A DNA stretch of 64,000 bases, taken from contig NZ_JAPIUX010000001.1 in NCBI RefSeq assembly GCF_026240015.1, positions 496,001 to 560,000 of the forward strand, given 5' to 3'. Position numbers and translations under genes: made by a program. This DNA is from Acetobacter farinalis (GTDB taxonomy: Bacteria > Pseudomonadota > Alphaproteobacteria > Acetobacterales > Acetobacteraceae). The notes beneath the pieces were generated by a model. The model saw only the letters and a list, made by a program, of their open reading frames with translations, made no database searches and was not told the DNA's origin. Of the stretch, positions 24,414 to 33,098 are shown piece by piece (the stretch's first letter is position 1; each line of letters begins with the position of its first letter).

Positions 24414-25151
24414 TTACAGGCCGGGCAGGGCTGCTCCCTCTTCCAGTACGGCGCGTGCCTGTGGGGTAAAACGCCCGTCTTCCTCATGTAAAATCATGCC
24501 AGACACCAGACGGGCCGGGCTGCGGACCCCATAACGCGCTTGAAGGAGCAGAATGCGGGCCTCTCTCCCGGCTTTTGGCCAGAAGGGGTAGGAGGTGATG
24601 CCGCCAAAGCCGCTTTCTGTCAGATGTGTGATGGCGGCGGCCATCAGGCTGGCAGGCAGGGCAAGGGTCAGGCTGCCTTTGTGCCTGAGCAGGCGTGCAG
24701 AGCCCTGAATCCAGGTTTTCAGCGTGTCCGGCTGTGCCCGTCGGGCCAGATCGCGCCGCTCTGTGGCGGAGGCTGTGCTGTCCGGATCATGCCAGGGCGG
24801 ATTCGCAAGGCAATGGTCAAACAGGCCTTCAGGGAGCGTGTCTGGAAATCTGGCATTCAGAATGCTGATGTCCGTACGGGCATTGGCGCTGAGATTCTGG
24901 TGCGCAAGGGCTGCGGTTTCCGTGTTCTGCTCCACGCCGGTGCCTGTCAGGCCGGGGATGCGGTGAGTGAGGCACAGCAGGCCAGCTCCCGCCCCGCAGC
25001 CGATTTCCACCACGCGCTGCGCGGCGCGGGCCGGGACGGCGGCGGCCATGAGCACCGGCTCCAGCCCGGTTCGGTAGCCAATACGGAACTGCGCGTAGGC
25101 AATGCGCCCACCCAGCAAGGTGTCTTGAGAAAGTTCTGAAGAATGGGCCAT
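24414..25151 (-). CDS. TrmN6-type tRNA (adenine-N6) methyltransferase
   Basis: This 245-aa SAM-dependent methyltransferase opens with the family pattern LLGGRIAYAQFRIGYRTGLEPVLMAAAVP. Motif I is VVEIGCGAGAGLLCLTHR. The N6-adenine catalytic motif is NPPW (in CLANPPWHDP). This matches the tRNA1(Val) adenine-37 N6 methyltransferase/HemK-like small-domain family. The target RNA is inferred from the family only. It stands divergent from the polyprenyl synthase and convergent with nrdB. Confidence 0.84.
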   Translation of the reverse strand: MAHSSELSQDTLLGGRIAYAQFRIGYRTGLEPVLMAAAVPARAAQRVVEIGCGAGAGLLCLTHRIPGLTGTGVEQNTETAALAHQNLSANARTDISILNARFPDTLPEGLFDHCLANPPWHDPDSTASATERRDLARRAQPDTLKTWIQGSARLLRHKGSLTLALPASLMAAAITHLTESGFGGITSYPFWPKAGREARILLLQARYGVRSPARLVSGMILHEEDGRFTPQARAVLEEGAALPGL

Positions 25152-25268
25152 AAACGGGCCTTAACAAAAAGGGTCTGGCTGTCTTGAAGCGGTTGATGCT
25201 TGACCGTTTTTCTGGTGCCCCGCATATGGTTGGGCGTCAACTCATCCCATGGCTGGGGGATATAGCGT

Positions 25269-26357
25269 TTGAATGTTGCAGTTAGTCTGCCAGAGTCTGG
25301 TAGTCTGCCAGAGTCTGGCAGGGCCACAAGCCAGGATGGATCTAGTGTTTCTGTGAGTAAGCCAGGAGAAGCGGGCTTAAAGGCCCTGGCCGATTACCTC
25401 GCGCAGGATATGCGCGCCTGTAATCAGGTGATTGTTGCACGGATGCAAAGCCCGGTTGCGCTTATCCCGCAACTTGCCGCGCATCTTGTTGCCGCCGGGG
25501 GCAAGCGCCTGCGCCCGTTGTTGACGTTGGCTACGGCCCGACTCTGTGGGTACGACAATCAGGACGGCAAGCTGCGGCATGTTGAAATTGCGGCCTGTGT
25601 TGAATTTATTCATACCGCGACCCTGCTGCATGATGATGTAGTGGATGAAAGCCAGCTCCGCCGCGGGCTGGCCAGCGCCAATGCCATTTTCGGAAACAAG
25701 GCTTCCGTGCTGGTGGGCGATTTCCTGTTCGCACGGGCTTTCCAGATTCTCACAGCCGATGCCTCGCTGGAGGTGATGGCGATTCTGTCCGCGGCGTCCG
25801 CCACGCTGGCGGAAGGCGAAGTCATGCAGATGACAACGCAGAATGATCTCTCCACCTCGGTCGATCAGTATTTGCAGGTGATCTATGGCAAAACCGCGGC
25901 GCTGTTTGCAGCCGCGTGTGAAGCCGGTGCGGTGATCGGGGAGGGAACACCGGAGCAGCGTGAAGCCCTGCGGGTTTACGGCGCCAATCTGGGCATGGCC
26001 TTCCAGCTGGTGGATGATGCGCTGGACTATGCGGCAGATCAGGCTGTGCTGGGCAAGGAAGTGGGGGATGACTTCCGGGAAGGGAAAGTGACACTCCCTG
26101 TTCTGGCAGCCTATGAGGCAGGCAGTGAGGAAGACCGTGTGTTCTGGCGACGCGTGATTGAAGACAGCGAGCAGACGCCTGAGGATCTGGACGCCGCTCT
26201 GGCGCGTATTGCACAGACTGATGCCATCGGGGTCACCCTGCGCAAGGCGGAAGAGTATGCCGCAAAGGCGCGGGATGCCCTGAACCTGTTTGCTGACAGT
26301 GAAATTCGCGGGCTGCTGATTGAAACAGCGAGCTATTCAGCCAACCGCGAGAGTTAA
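25269..26357 (+). CDS. ispB: Polyprenyl (octaprenyl-type) diphosphate synthase
   Basis: This trans-prenyltransferase makes the side chain of ubiquinone. Motifs are GGKRLRPLLTLATARLCGY, the first aspartate-rich motif HDDVVDESQLRRG and the second motif AFQLVDDALDYAADQ, with KTAALFAAACEAG between. The start is uncertain. The TTG used here gives 362 aa, while an in-frame GTG at 25353 gives 334 aa, closer to the usual length. The N-terminal part encodes an 18-bp tandem duplication (SLPESG twice). Chain length cannot be read from sequence; acetic acid bacteria make Q9 or Q10. A strong terminator follows. Confidence 0.88.
   Translation: MNVAVSLPESGSLPESGRATSQDGSSVSVSKPGEAGLKALADYLAQDMRACNQVIVARMQSPVALIPQLAAHLVAAGGKRLRPLLTLATARLCGYDNQDGKLRHVEIAACVEFIHTATLLHDDVVDESQLRRGLASANAIFGNKASVLVGDFLFARAFQILTADASLEVMAILSAASATLAEGEVMQMTTQNDLSTSVDQYLQVIYGKTAALFAAACEAGAVIGEGTPEQREALRVYGANLGMAFQLVDDALDYAADQAVLGKEVGDDFREGKVTLPVLAAYEAGSEEDRVFWRRVIEDSEQTPEDLDAALARIAQTDAIGVTLRKAEEYAAKARDALNLFADSEIRGLLIETASYSANRES
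25283..25318 (+). repeat. 18-bp tandem duplication at the polyprenyl synthase start
   Basis: The unit TAGTCTGCCAGAGTCTGG occurs twice head to tail. If the TTG start is used, the copies add the residues SLPESG in frame. If the GTG start at 25353 is used, they lie in the leader. Confidence 0.9.
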
Positions 26358-26401
26358 GAGACGCTCCAAATTCTTGGGCGTGCGGTCAGGGAATGACCGT
26401 C

Positions 26402-26431
26402 AAAGGGTGGCCGTCAGGCCGCCCTTTTTTT
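26402..26431 (+). terminator. Rho-independent terminator of the polyprenyl synthase gene
   Basis: An 11-bp stem (AAAGGGTGGCC with GGCCGCCCTTT, one G-U pair) with a GTCA loop runs into seven T residues. It sits just before the convergent murI stop. Confidence 0.9.
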
Positions 26432-27299
26432 ATGGGCAGCCTTTTTGGAGAGCGTCCGCCGGAGCTGCCTTCTGAGCGGTGTCCCATAATGCAATGGTCT
26501 CAAATCCGTAGGGCGGCAGGGCCTTGATAAGGGCCGCACACTCAGGCGGCTGTGCCGTGAACCATGCGCGGGCAGGTTCGCGCCTGTGCGGCGCTGGGGG
26601 CAGGGTGCTGAGCACGGTTGCCGTGTGGCGGGCTACGGCTTCCGCCGGGTCCAGCCATGTGATGCCGGGCGGAGAGACAGCACGGAGCTGCTCCAGCAGA
26701 AAGGTGTAATGGGTGCAGCCCAGACCCACGGTATCCAGCCTGTCTGAACAGTCCCGTGTAAAAAGCCCGTTGATTTCCGCCCGGATCGCCTCATCCGGCA
26801 CGGAATGCCCCCGGAAAACCTGTTCCGCATGGGCCGCCAGACCCGGGGCAGCGTGCGCGATCAGGGTGCAGTCTGGTGCGTAAAGCGCCTGAAGCGTGCT
26901 GAGATAAGGGCGCGTGCTGGTGGCGCGGGTGGCCAGTAGACCGATGACATGCGTTCGGGTTGTGCGGGCCGCCCAGCGGATGGGAGGCACGCAGCCGATG
27001 AAGGGCATATCGGGGCAGGCTGCGCGCAGGGCGTCCAGTGTCAGCGTGCTGGCGGTGTTGCAGGCCACCACAACCGCTTGCGGGCGCAAGCGCTGGATGG
27101 CTTCTGAGAGCAGGGAGACAATTCGCTTGATGAGAAACGCATCCTCCTGCTCTCCGTAAGGAAAGACGGCTGTATCCGCCAGATAGCTGACGGATACGGC
27201 GGGGCAGAGTGTGCGAATCGCCCTGACAATCCCAAGCCCTCCAATTCCGGAATCAAACGCCAGAATATGTTGGGTGGAGGGGTGGGCAGGGCTGGTCAT
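26430..27299 (-). CDS. murI: Glutamate racemase
   Basis: MurI converts L- to D-glutamate for peptidoglycan. The 289-aa product has the N-terminal FDSGIGGLGIVRAI motif and the two catalytic cysteines in VVACNTASTLTLDALR and VGLGCTHYTFLLEQL. DTAVFPYGEQ is also present. The gene starts 13 bases after pyrE, so they probably share a transcript. It ends against the terminator of the opposite gene. Confidence 0.94.
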   Translation of the reverse strand: MTSPAHPSTQHILAFDSGIGGLGIVRAIRTLCPAVSVSYLADTAVFPYGEQEDAFLIKRIVSLLSEAIQRLRPQAVVVACNTASTLTLDALRAACPDMPFIGCVPPIRWAARTTRTHVIGLLATRATSTRPYLSTLQALYAPDCTLIAHAAPGLAAHAEQVFRGHSVPDEAIRAEINGLFTRDCSDRLDTVGLGCTHYTFLLEQLRAVSPPGITWLDPAEAVARHTATVLSTLPPAPHRREPARAWFTAQPPECAALIKALPPYGFETIALWDTAQKAAPADALQKGCP

Positions 27300-27312
27300 G
27301 CGGCGGGAAAAC

Positions 27313-28074
27313 TCAGGCAGGTTTGTCTTTGTTGGCCTTGAAGGCAGCGGCTTCTTCCAGGCTGCCTACGCCGCCGTGGCGGGCGGACCATGCAGCCGGA
27401 TTTTCAAGAAAGCGCCGCACTTCTGCCGCAGCTTCTTCCGAGAAGTAAGGACGCGTTGAACAGGCTTCCAGCACATCCCACCATGTGCACAGGGCATGCA
27501 GGGAGATGTTCATGTTTGTCAGAGACTGGTGTGCCCCCGGAAAGACACCGTAATAGAAGATGACAAAGGCATGATTGATCAGCGCACCGGCATCCCGCAG
27601 CGCATTGGCGAAAGCGACCTTGGAGGCACCATCTGTGGTGAGGTCTTCCACCAGCAGGGTGCGCATGCCCTCGGGCACATCCCCTTCAATCTGGGCGTTA
27701 CGGCCAAAACCCTTCGGCTTTTTGCGCACATACGCCATGGGAAGCATCATGCGGTCCGCCATCCATGCGGCGAAGGGAATGCCCGCTGTCTCACCGCCTA
27801 CAACGGCATCAAGGCTTTCATAACCGACATGACGCCCGATTTTCTCAACGCCCAGCTCCATGATCTTGGCGCGGGCGCGGGGGAAGAAAATGATGCGGCG
27901 GCAATCGATATAAACCGGGGATTTCCAGCCGGAGGTGAGGGTATAAGGCTCTTCCGGGCGGAAGTTGATGGCTTTGATTTCCAGCAGCAGACGTGCCGTG
28001 CACAGGGCCGCATCGCGGTCCCAGTCGCTGGTCTCGCCAGAGTGCGGGGCGGCCAGGTTTGCGGGTGACGTCAT
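27313..28074 (-). CDS. pyrE: Orotate phosphoribosyltransferase
   Basis: PyrE joins orotate to PRPP to give OMP in pyrimidine synthesis. The 253-aa product has the type I PRTase fold: FTSGWKSPVY-like TLTSGWKSPVYIDCRR, GGETAGIPFAAWMADR, AYVRKKPKGFGRNAQIEG, and the PRPP loop TLLVEDLTTDGASKVAF. About 45 residues beyond the core form a helical C-terminus. The start ATG has GGAAG upstream; a further 121 open codons upstream do not resemble PyrE. murI follows in the same direction. Confidence 0.94.
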   Translation of the reverse strand: MTSPANLAAPHSGETSDWDRDAALCTARLLLEIKAINFRPEEPYTLTSGWKSPVYIDCRRIIFFPRARAKIMELGVEKIGRHVGYESLDAVVGGETAGIPFAAWMADRMMLPMAYVRKKPKGFGRNAQIEGDVPEGMRTLLVEDLTTDGASKVAFANALRDAGALINHAFVIFYYGVFPGAHQSLTNMNISLHALCTWWDVLEACSTRPYFSEEAAAEVRRFLENPAAWSARHGGVGSLEEAAAFKANKDKPA

Positions 28075-28176
28075 GAAGCGCTTCCTTGAATTTGGCGGTT
28101 GGAATTTGCTTTGGCATAGCTCTCGGCGGCCTGAAAATCTATGCTTCTTCTCAGTCTTCCGTGTCGGAATGAGAAA

Positions 28177-29100
28177 ATGACCTTCTCTGTGACAAAGTTG
28201 GCGCCTGTGTGGGTGGTTGAAACCACATTCGGGCCGGAGCCCGGCCCGGCCTATGTGCTGGCTTCCCGCCTTGGGTGCCTGTTTCGGCGGGTGCGGATGG
28301 AAATGCTGGCTCTCGATTCGTTTCTGGAAGAACGGCGTGAACCCGGGCTGATTCTCACATCCGGCTGGCGCTCGGGCTATGCCGCCCTCCGGGCCGGACG
28401 CAGGGCAGGGTGCCCGGTGGTGTGGTGTGTGCGGCATGAGGGCCGCTCAGCCTCCATGCTGCGGTCCCTGCCGTTTGATCTGGTGGTGGCGCCTTCTCCC
28501 GCAGCGCCCACGGCACGGTTCTGCCCGACATTGGGGCCAATGACGCTTTCCTCCCCCGCCGTGCTGGCCCGTGCGGGCAAGGCCTGGCAGGAGCGGCTGG
28601 AGCATCTGCCGCATCCGCGAGTCACGGTTGTGGTGGGGGCGGGTGCGTATCGCACGCAGGAAGAGGCGCTGCTGATGGGCAAAAAGCTGGCCGGGCTGGT
28701 CAACCGTCAGGGTGGTGCGGTGCTGCTGGTTGTGCGGGATGACAGCAAGCCTGATCTGACGGACGCCTTTATTACCGGGCTGAGCGAGACATTCTTGCTC
28801 GTCTGGCGGCAGGGCGAGCCGGATGAAGACCCTCTGGCAGGCTTCATGGCGTGTTCAGACTGTGTCGTGGCTGGCGGGGGAGACAGTGCACTGCTGGCCG
28901 AAGTCTGTGTGGTGGATCAGCCGGTTTTCCTGATGGAGCGTGAACAGGACCTGCGCGGCGTGCGGGGCAGGCTGGCGCGGCGTCTGGTTGAAGAAGGCCA
29001 TGCACGGTTTCTGGAGCACAGCCTCGCACCGTGGCCACGCACAGTGCTGGATGAAGCTGGCCGCGTGGCGTCTGTCCTGCGGAGCCGCTGGAGTCTGTAA
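28177..29100 (+). CDS. ELM1/GtrOC1-family protein
   Basis: This 307-aa protein matches the bacterial relatives of the plant mitochondrial fission factor ELM1. It begins VWVVETTFGPEPGPAYVLASRLGC and has LILTSGWRSGYAALRAGRRAG, a histidine-rich strand (WCVRHEGRSASML), VVGAGAYRTQEEALLMG, and SDCVVAGGGDSALLAEVC near the end. The last segment looks like the nucleotide-sugar region of a GT-B fold. A glycosyltransferase role is proposed for the family but unproven. It is divergent from pyrE across 102 bases. Confidence 0.72.
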   Translation: MTFSVTKLAPVWVVETTFGPEPGPAYVLASRLGCLFRRVRMEMLALDSFLEERREPGLILTSGWRSGYAALRAGRRAGCPVVWCVRHEGRSASMLRSLPFDLVVAPSPAAPTARFCPTLGPMTLSSPAVLARAGKAWQERLEHLPHPRVTVVVGAGAYRTQEEALLMGKKLAGLVNRQGGAVLLVVRDDSKPDLTDAFITGLSETFLLVWRQGEPDEDPLAGFMACSDCVVAGGGDSALLAEVCVVDQPVFLMEREQDLRGVRGRLARRLVEEGHARFLEHSLAPWPRTVLDEAGRVASVLRSRWSL

Positions 29101-29230
29101 AGAAACTGGAGCCTGTAAAGAAAGTTGTGATCAGCCGCCCTGTGCCAAACCCTGTTTCCAGCTTGCATCTTCATGGAAATTGGCGTTTAATCTGCGTTGT
29201 TGAGAGTGGTTATTAACTAAGGATGGTGCC

Positions 29231-29470
29231 GTGTCTGTTGAACCAAGTCGGATCGCGCGGAAATGCGAACGCGCAGTCGTCACGGCCTATCAGGAACTGC
29301 GTGAAGTCGGCACAGAAGATGTGACCGCGTTTCACGCCTGCACAACGCTCTACCGCATTCATCACCCTGAAGCGTCCCTAAACGAAGCGCGTCGCCTTGT
29401 GTCCGAATGGATTGACCACCACGTCGTGCGTCAGTCCAAGGCCCCGACCAAGGGGTGTGACTGCGGTTAG
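29231..29470 (+). CDS. Small conserved-looking hypothetical protein
   Basis: This 79-aa product has a GTG start with AAGGA upstream. The sequence is predicted helical with two histidine/cysteine-containing stretches (AFHACTTLYRIHHPEASL and the C-terminal KGCDCG). The cysteines and histidines could bind metal, but no known motif is visible. A strong terminator follows, which supports expression. I do not recognise the family. Confidence 0.65.
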   Translation: MSVEPSRIARKCERAVVTAYQELREVGTEDVTAFHACTTLYRIHHPEASLNEARRLVSEWIDHHVVRQSKAPTKGCDCG

Positions 29471-29506
29471 AATAGCCGCTCTCAGGTTCTCTCGAAATTT
29501 TTGAAG

Positions 29507-29538
29507 AAGCCGGAGCGGGTGGCTGCTCTGGCTTTTTT
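29507..29538 (+). terminator. Rho-independent terminator of the 79-aa ORF
   Basis: A ten-pair stem (AAGCCGGAGC / GCTCTGGCTT, one G-U) ends in six T residues. Confidence 0.88.
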
Positions 29539-29653
29539 GTTTTGAAAACACAGGAAGGCGCTTGCCTCGGCCAACCCCGCTCAATCAGGCCCATTCAACG
29601 AGCCGGGATGCGGCATGAGGCGGGGAACACGCTTTTTCGAGGTGGTCTCTGGC

Positions 29654-29680
29654 TGAGGCGTGCCGATGGGGCACGCCTCA
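29654..29680 (-). terminator. Hairpin downstream of citrate synthase
   Basis: There is a perfect 11-bp inverted repeat (TGAGGCGTGCC / GGCACGCCTCA) with a five-base loop, 28 bases beyond the gltA stop. No T-run follows, so termination efficiency is uncertain. Confidence 0.55.
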
Positions 29681-29707
29681 AGTAGGTTCAGAGGGTAAGC
29701 GTGTGGC

Positions 29708-31018
29708 TCAGCGTTTGTCGAGCGCAACGAAGTCCCGTTCCGGAGCCCCTGTGTAGAGCTGGCGGGGGCGGCAGATGCGCTGGCCGGGTTCCTCAATCAT
29801 TTCCTTCCACTGGCTGACCCAGCCGGTGGTGCGGGCCACGGCAAACAGCACGGTGAACATGCTGGTGGGAATGCCCATGGCTTTCAGGATAATGCCTGAA
29901 TAGAAATCCACATTCGGGTAGAGTTTCCGCTGGACGAAATAGTCGTCATGGATTGCGATTTTCTCAAGCTCGATGGCGAGGTCAAGCAGCGGATCATCCT
30001 TGATGCCCAGCTCACCCAGCACTTCGTGGCAGGTCTGCTGCATGATCTTCGCGCGCGGGTCGAAGTTCTTGTAAACGCGATGGCCAAAGCCCATCAGCTT
30101 CACGCCGCTGGATTTGTCTTTGACCTTGGCAATGAAGTCCGGGATATTTTCCTTGTTGCCGATGGACGCCAGCATTTTCAGGACAGCTTCATTCGCGCCA
30201 CCGTGGGCAGGCCCCCACAGGGCGGCAATCCCTGCGGCAATGCAGGCAAACGGGTTTGCCCCGGTGGAGCCCGCCATGCGCACAGTGGAGGTGGAGGCGT
30301 TCTGCTCATGGTCTGCATGCAGGATCAGGATCCGGTTCATGGCGCGGGCCAGAACGGGATTGATCTTGTAGGGCTCGGAAACCCGCGCGAACATCATGGA
30401 GAGAAAGTTCTCCGCATAGTTCAGGTCATTGCGCGGATAGATAAAGGCTTCGCCCTGCGTGTATTTGTAGGCCCAGGCGGCAATGGTCGGGATTTTGGCG
30501 ATCAGCCGCATGGCGGCAAGCTCACGGTTATCCTTGATCGCGATATCGCTGGCATCCGGATAGAAGGCGGAGAGCGCTCCAACCGTGCCACACAGAATGG
30601 CCATAGGATGAGCATCACGCCGGAAACCGTTGAAGAAATTCCGGATCTGCTCATGCAGCAGGGTATGGTTTGTCAGGGTGTTGGAGAATTTCTGGAATTC
30701 GGCGGTGTTCGGAAGCTCGCCGTTCAGAAGCAGGTAGATCACCTCTTCATAGGACGCGTGTTCCGCAAGCTGGGCAATGGGGTAGCCACGATGCAGGAGA
30801 ACACCCTTTTCTCCATCAATGAACGTGATCTTGCTGGAGCAGGACGCGGTTTCACCATAGCCGGGGTCATATGTAAAAACGCCCATCTCCCCAGGGAGCT
30901 TGCGAATGTCGACAACATCCGGCCCCAGAGTACCTGACAGGATAGGCAGTTCCGTTGTTCGTCCACCGAGCGACAGGGTTGCGACAGACCGCTGACCTTC
31001 ATTCTGCGATGTGCTCAT
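29708..31018 (-). CDS. gltA: Citrate synthase (AarA homologue)
   Basis: This enzyme condenses acetyl-CoA and oxaloacetate into citrate. The 436-aa product is a type II hexameric citrate synthase. The N-terminal beta domain (FTYDPGYGETASCSSKITFIDG) is followed by GVLLHRGYPIAQLAEHASYEEVIYLLLNGELP. Active-site histidines lie in LILHADHEQNAST and LMGFGHRVYKNFDPRA, and the aspartate in DFYSGIILKAMGIP. In Acetobacter aceti this gene is aarA, the first of the acetic acid resistance genes. Here it sits next to the SixA-like aarB homologue, both on the minus strand. Confidence 0.95.
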   Translation of the reverse strand: MSTSQNEGQRSVATLSLGGRTTELPILSGTLGPDVVDIRKLPGEMGVFTYDPGYGETASCSSKITFIDGEKGVLLHRGYPIAQLAEHASYEEVIYLLLNGELPNTAEFQKFSNTLTNHTLLHEQIRNFFNGFRRDAHPMAILCGTVGALSAFYPDASDIAIKDNRELAAMRLIAKIPTIAAWAYKYTQGEAFIYPRNDLNYAENFLSMMFARVSEPYKINPVLARAMNRILILHADHEQNASTSTVRMAGSTGANPFACIAAGIAALWGPAHGGANEAVLKMLASIGNKENIPDFIAKVKDKSSGVKLMGFGHRVYKNFDPRAKIMQQTCHEVLGELGIKDDPLLDLAIELEKIAIHDDYFVQRKLYPNVDFYSGIILKAMGIPTSMFTVLFAVARTTGWVSQWKEMIEEPGQRICRPRQLYTGAPERDFVALDKR

Positions 31019-31167
31019 GGTGTTTCCTTCTGCATTATGGGACCGCAGCCTCTTGCGGCCTGCTCTTTGAATCTTTTCCCCGATCCCGAAAGAAACAGGA
31101 AGCTGGTGGATGATAAACCGCGCGTTATCAGGACGGGTTTTTCTTGGAAAACCGGGCTTTCTGTGCT

Positions 31168-31695
31168 TCAGGGTCGCGCGAATGTGTCCAGCGTCAGGCT
31201 TTTTGCATCGCACGAGGCCCAATCCGGCATGCTCTGCGCGTTTTCAGACCCCCACATGTGAAAGACCGCCAGAGAGGCGGTGGCGAATCCCTGGTCCAGA
31301 ATCGGGGCCTGATCATCCAGCCAGCGGGCGAGTGCCGAGATGCCGGGATTATGGCCGATCAGCAGGACAGTGCGGGCGCTGGCAGGGGCTTGCCGGATGC
31401 GGGCAAGCAGGGCGTCGGGTTGGGCTTCATAAATATCGGGGCAGAACAGTGTGCGCAGTGCCGGAGTGGTCTGGAACGGCGCGAGGGCGGCCAGAGTTTC
31501 CCGCGTGCGGCGGGCGGGGCTGCACAGAACAAGGTCTGGCGCCAGAGCCTGCGCCCGAAGCCATGCCCCGCAGCGGGCAGCGGCGCGCTGCCCTTCGGCA
31601 GTAAGGGGGCGGGCTCTATCCGCTTCCTCGCTGAAGTCGCCCTCCGGAGGGTTGGCGGCTTCAGCATGCCGCAGCAGCAGAAGGCGGCGTGTCAT
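31168..31695 (-). CDS. SixA-type phosphohistidine phosphatase (AarB position)
   Basis: This 175-aa histidine phosphatase has the RHG-type motif LLLLRHAEAANP at the N-terminus and a second catalytic histidine in LLIGHNPGISALARWL. LVLCSPARRTRETLAAL lies between. SixA dephosphorylates phospho-His in Hpt domains in E. coli. In acetic acid bacteria the aarB product occupies this place between citrate synthase and aarC. It overlaps the chorismate mutase stop by four bases (ATGA), so AroQ is translated first. Confidence 0.88.
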   Translation of the reverse strand: MTRRLLLLRHAEAANPPEGDFSEEADRARPLTAEGQRAAARCGAWLRAQALAPDLVLCSPARRTRETLAALAPFQTTPALRTLFCPDIYEAQPDALLARIRQAPASARTVLLIGHNPGISALARWLDDQAPILDQGFATASLAVFHMWGSENAQSMPDWASCDAKSLTLDTFARP

Positions 31696-32009
31696 TTAGC
31701 CGCCGATTCGGCGGACTGCTTCGCAATAGCTTCATGATGGCGGATGACTTCATGGATAATGAAGTTCAGGAATTTCTCGGCAAAATCCGGATCCAGATGG
31801 GCGTCTTCCGCAAGCTGGCGCAGGCGGGTGATCTGGCGGGCTTCACGCTCCGGGTCCGCCGGGGGCATGTCACAACGCGCCTTGAGCGCGCCGACGGCCT
31901 TGGTGCAGCGGAAGCGTTCCGCCAGCATCGCCACCAGAGCGGCGTCGATATTGTCTATGCTGCGGCGGAGGTCCAGCAGGGCATCCTGAGGAGAGAGCTG
32001 GTCTGTCAC
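31692..32009 (-). CDS. Chorismate mutase, AroQ class
   Basis: This 105-aa all-helical protein begins TDQLSPQDALLDLRRSIDNIDAALVAMLAERF, then RCTKAVGALKAR (the Arg/Lys active site of AroQ), DPEREARQITRL and a long third helix ending EVIRHHEAIAKQ. It converts chorismate to prephenate for phenylalanine/tyrosine synthesis. The start is probably the GTG used here (another GTG lies 9 bases upstream), and no good ribosome-binding site is visible. The stop overlaps the sixA start by four bases. Its place inside the aar neighbourhood is unexpected. Confidence 0.82.
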   Translation of the reverse strand: MTDQLSPQDALLDLRRSIDNIDAALVAMLAERFRCTKAVGALKARCDMPPADPEREARQITRLRQLAEDAHLDPDFAEKFLNFIIHEVIRHHEAIAKQSAESAAK

Positions 32010-32088
32010 GGTGTGCACGATCTTTTGTTTCTGTTTCTGTCTCGTAAGAGAATAAGGCCGTAATGCCCTGAGCGCTACCGTAGACTGT

Positions 32089-32832
32089 TTACAGGCCTTC
32101 CCAGGAGTTTTCCATAAAATCGGCAGGGACATCCAGCCAGGCCAGATGGCCGCCCTTGCCCGCGCCTGTATCCGTAAAAATGGCCTGCCCCCCGGCGCGG
32201 CCGGGAATGGTCAGCGGGCAGCCATTGGTGGAGCGCTGGTCATGCCCGCAATAAACCGTGTAGCCGGTGGGAATGTGGTTGACCCAGTTCAGGCAGCGTT
32301 CCGGGTAGCCATCTTTCTGTATTCTGTTGGTTGTCTCTCCGAACAGGGCGCGGGAGAGCAGGAAGGTCACGCGCCCCAGGGCGGGCGGTGGTGGCTCCAT
32401 CAGCATCCGGACATCAAAAGCCCCATGCACAAAGATCATGCGGCCGAGCACCAGCCACGCCGGGGCGGCTTCCAGCATGGCCAGCGCGGTTGCGAGGACA
32501 TCCGCATTCTCCGGCAGGCGAAGCTGGGCGAGCGTGGCCTCCAGCGGCGGGTCCGGGCGCAGTTTCTTGCCCAGCAGGGCGCGGCCCAGCTTGCGGTCAT
32601 GGTTTCCAATCAGGAACAGGCCGCGCCCTTCGGCCATGACAGACTGCATCAGCCGGAGCACGCCCGCGCTGTCCGGCCCGTAATCCACCAGATCACCCAG
32701 TTGGATAATGAATCGGTCCGTGGCGATGGCGTGCCGAAAAGCCTGCAGATCTCCATGCACGTCTCCCACAATGCGGAGTCCTTTCCGCATTGCCGCTTTC
32801 ACGTTTTCGTCAAGGAAGAACCCTGTGTGCAT
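32089..32832 (-). CDS. Metallophosphoesterase (calcineurin-like)
   Basis: This 247-aa protein shows the dimetal phosphoesterase motifs in order: GDVHGDLQAF, GDLVDYGPDSAGV, GNHDRKLG, MIFVHGAFD and YCGHDQRST. It resembles the PrpE/ApaH-like serine-threonine phosphatase or diadenosine tetraphosphatase group. The exact substrate is unknown. It lies upstream of aroQ-sixA on the same strand and is divergent from aarC. The 266-base gap between them holds a strong palindrome. Confidence 0.86.
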   Translation of the reverse strand: MHTGFFLDENVKAAMRKGLRIVGDVHGDLQAFRHAIATDRFIIQLGDLVDYGPDSAGVLRLMQSVMAEGRGLFLIGNHDRKLGRALLGKKLRPDPPLEATLAQLRLPENADVLATALAMLEAAPAWLVLGRMIFVHGAFDVRMLMEPPPPALGRVTFLLSRALFGETTNRIQKDGYPERCLNWVNHIPTGYTVYCGHDQRSTNGCPLTIPGRAGGQAIFTDTGAGKGGHLAWLDVPADFMENSWEGL

Positions 32833-32913
32833 CTGCTCTCATTACCTCTCTCCTTTCCATGTAGGCGCCACAGGCGGAAGCAGGGAAGGGAGAAGCCGTA
32901 TTTTTTTGTCGGA

Positions 32914-32935
32914 ACATGTTTGTGCACAAGCATGT
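32914..32935. promoter_or_regulatory. 22-bp near-perfect palindrome upstream of aarC
   Basis: The half-sites are ACATGTTTGTG and CACAAGCATGT, which pair at 10 of 11 positions. It sits in the 266-base divergent region between the phosphoesterase gene (start 32832) and aarC (start 33099). It has the size and symmetry of a dimeric regulator's operator, but no regulator gene is next to it. Confidence 0.6.
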
Positions 32936-33098
32936 GACGCGCCACGCCCGGAGTTTTCTGCCTAACTTTACCTACGTCATCCGGCTCCACTGGAGTGCCG
33001 GTGGGAAGGAGCGAAGCATTGGGGTATAAAACATATCATTTTCCCGGTTGCTTCGTTTTGCGTCGGAACAGCAATAATCAAGAACAGGAAAGCCTCTC

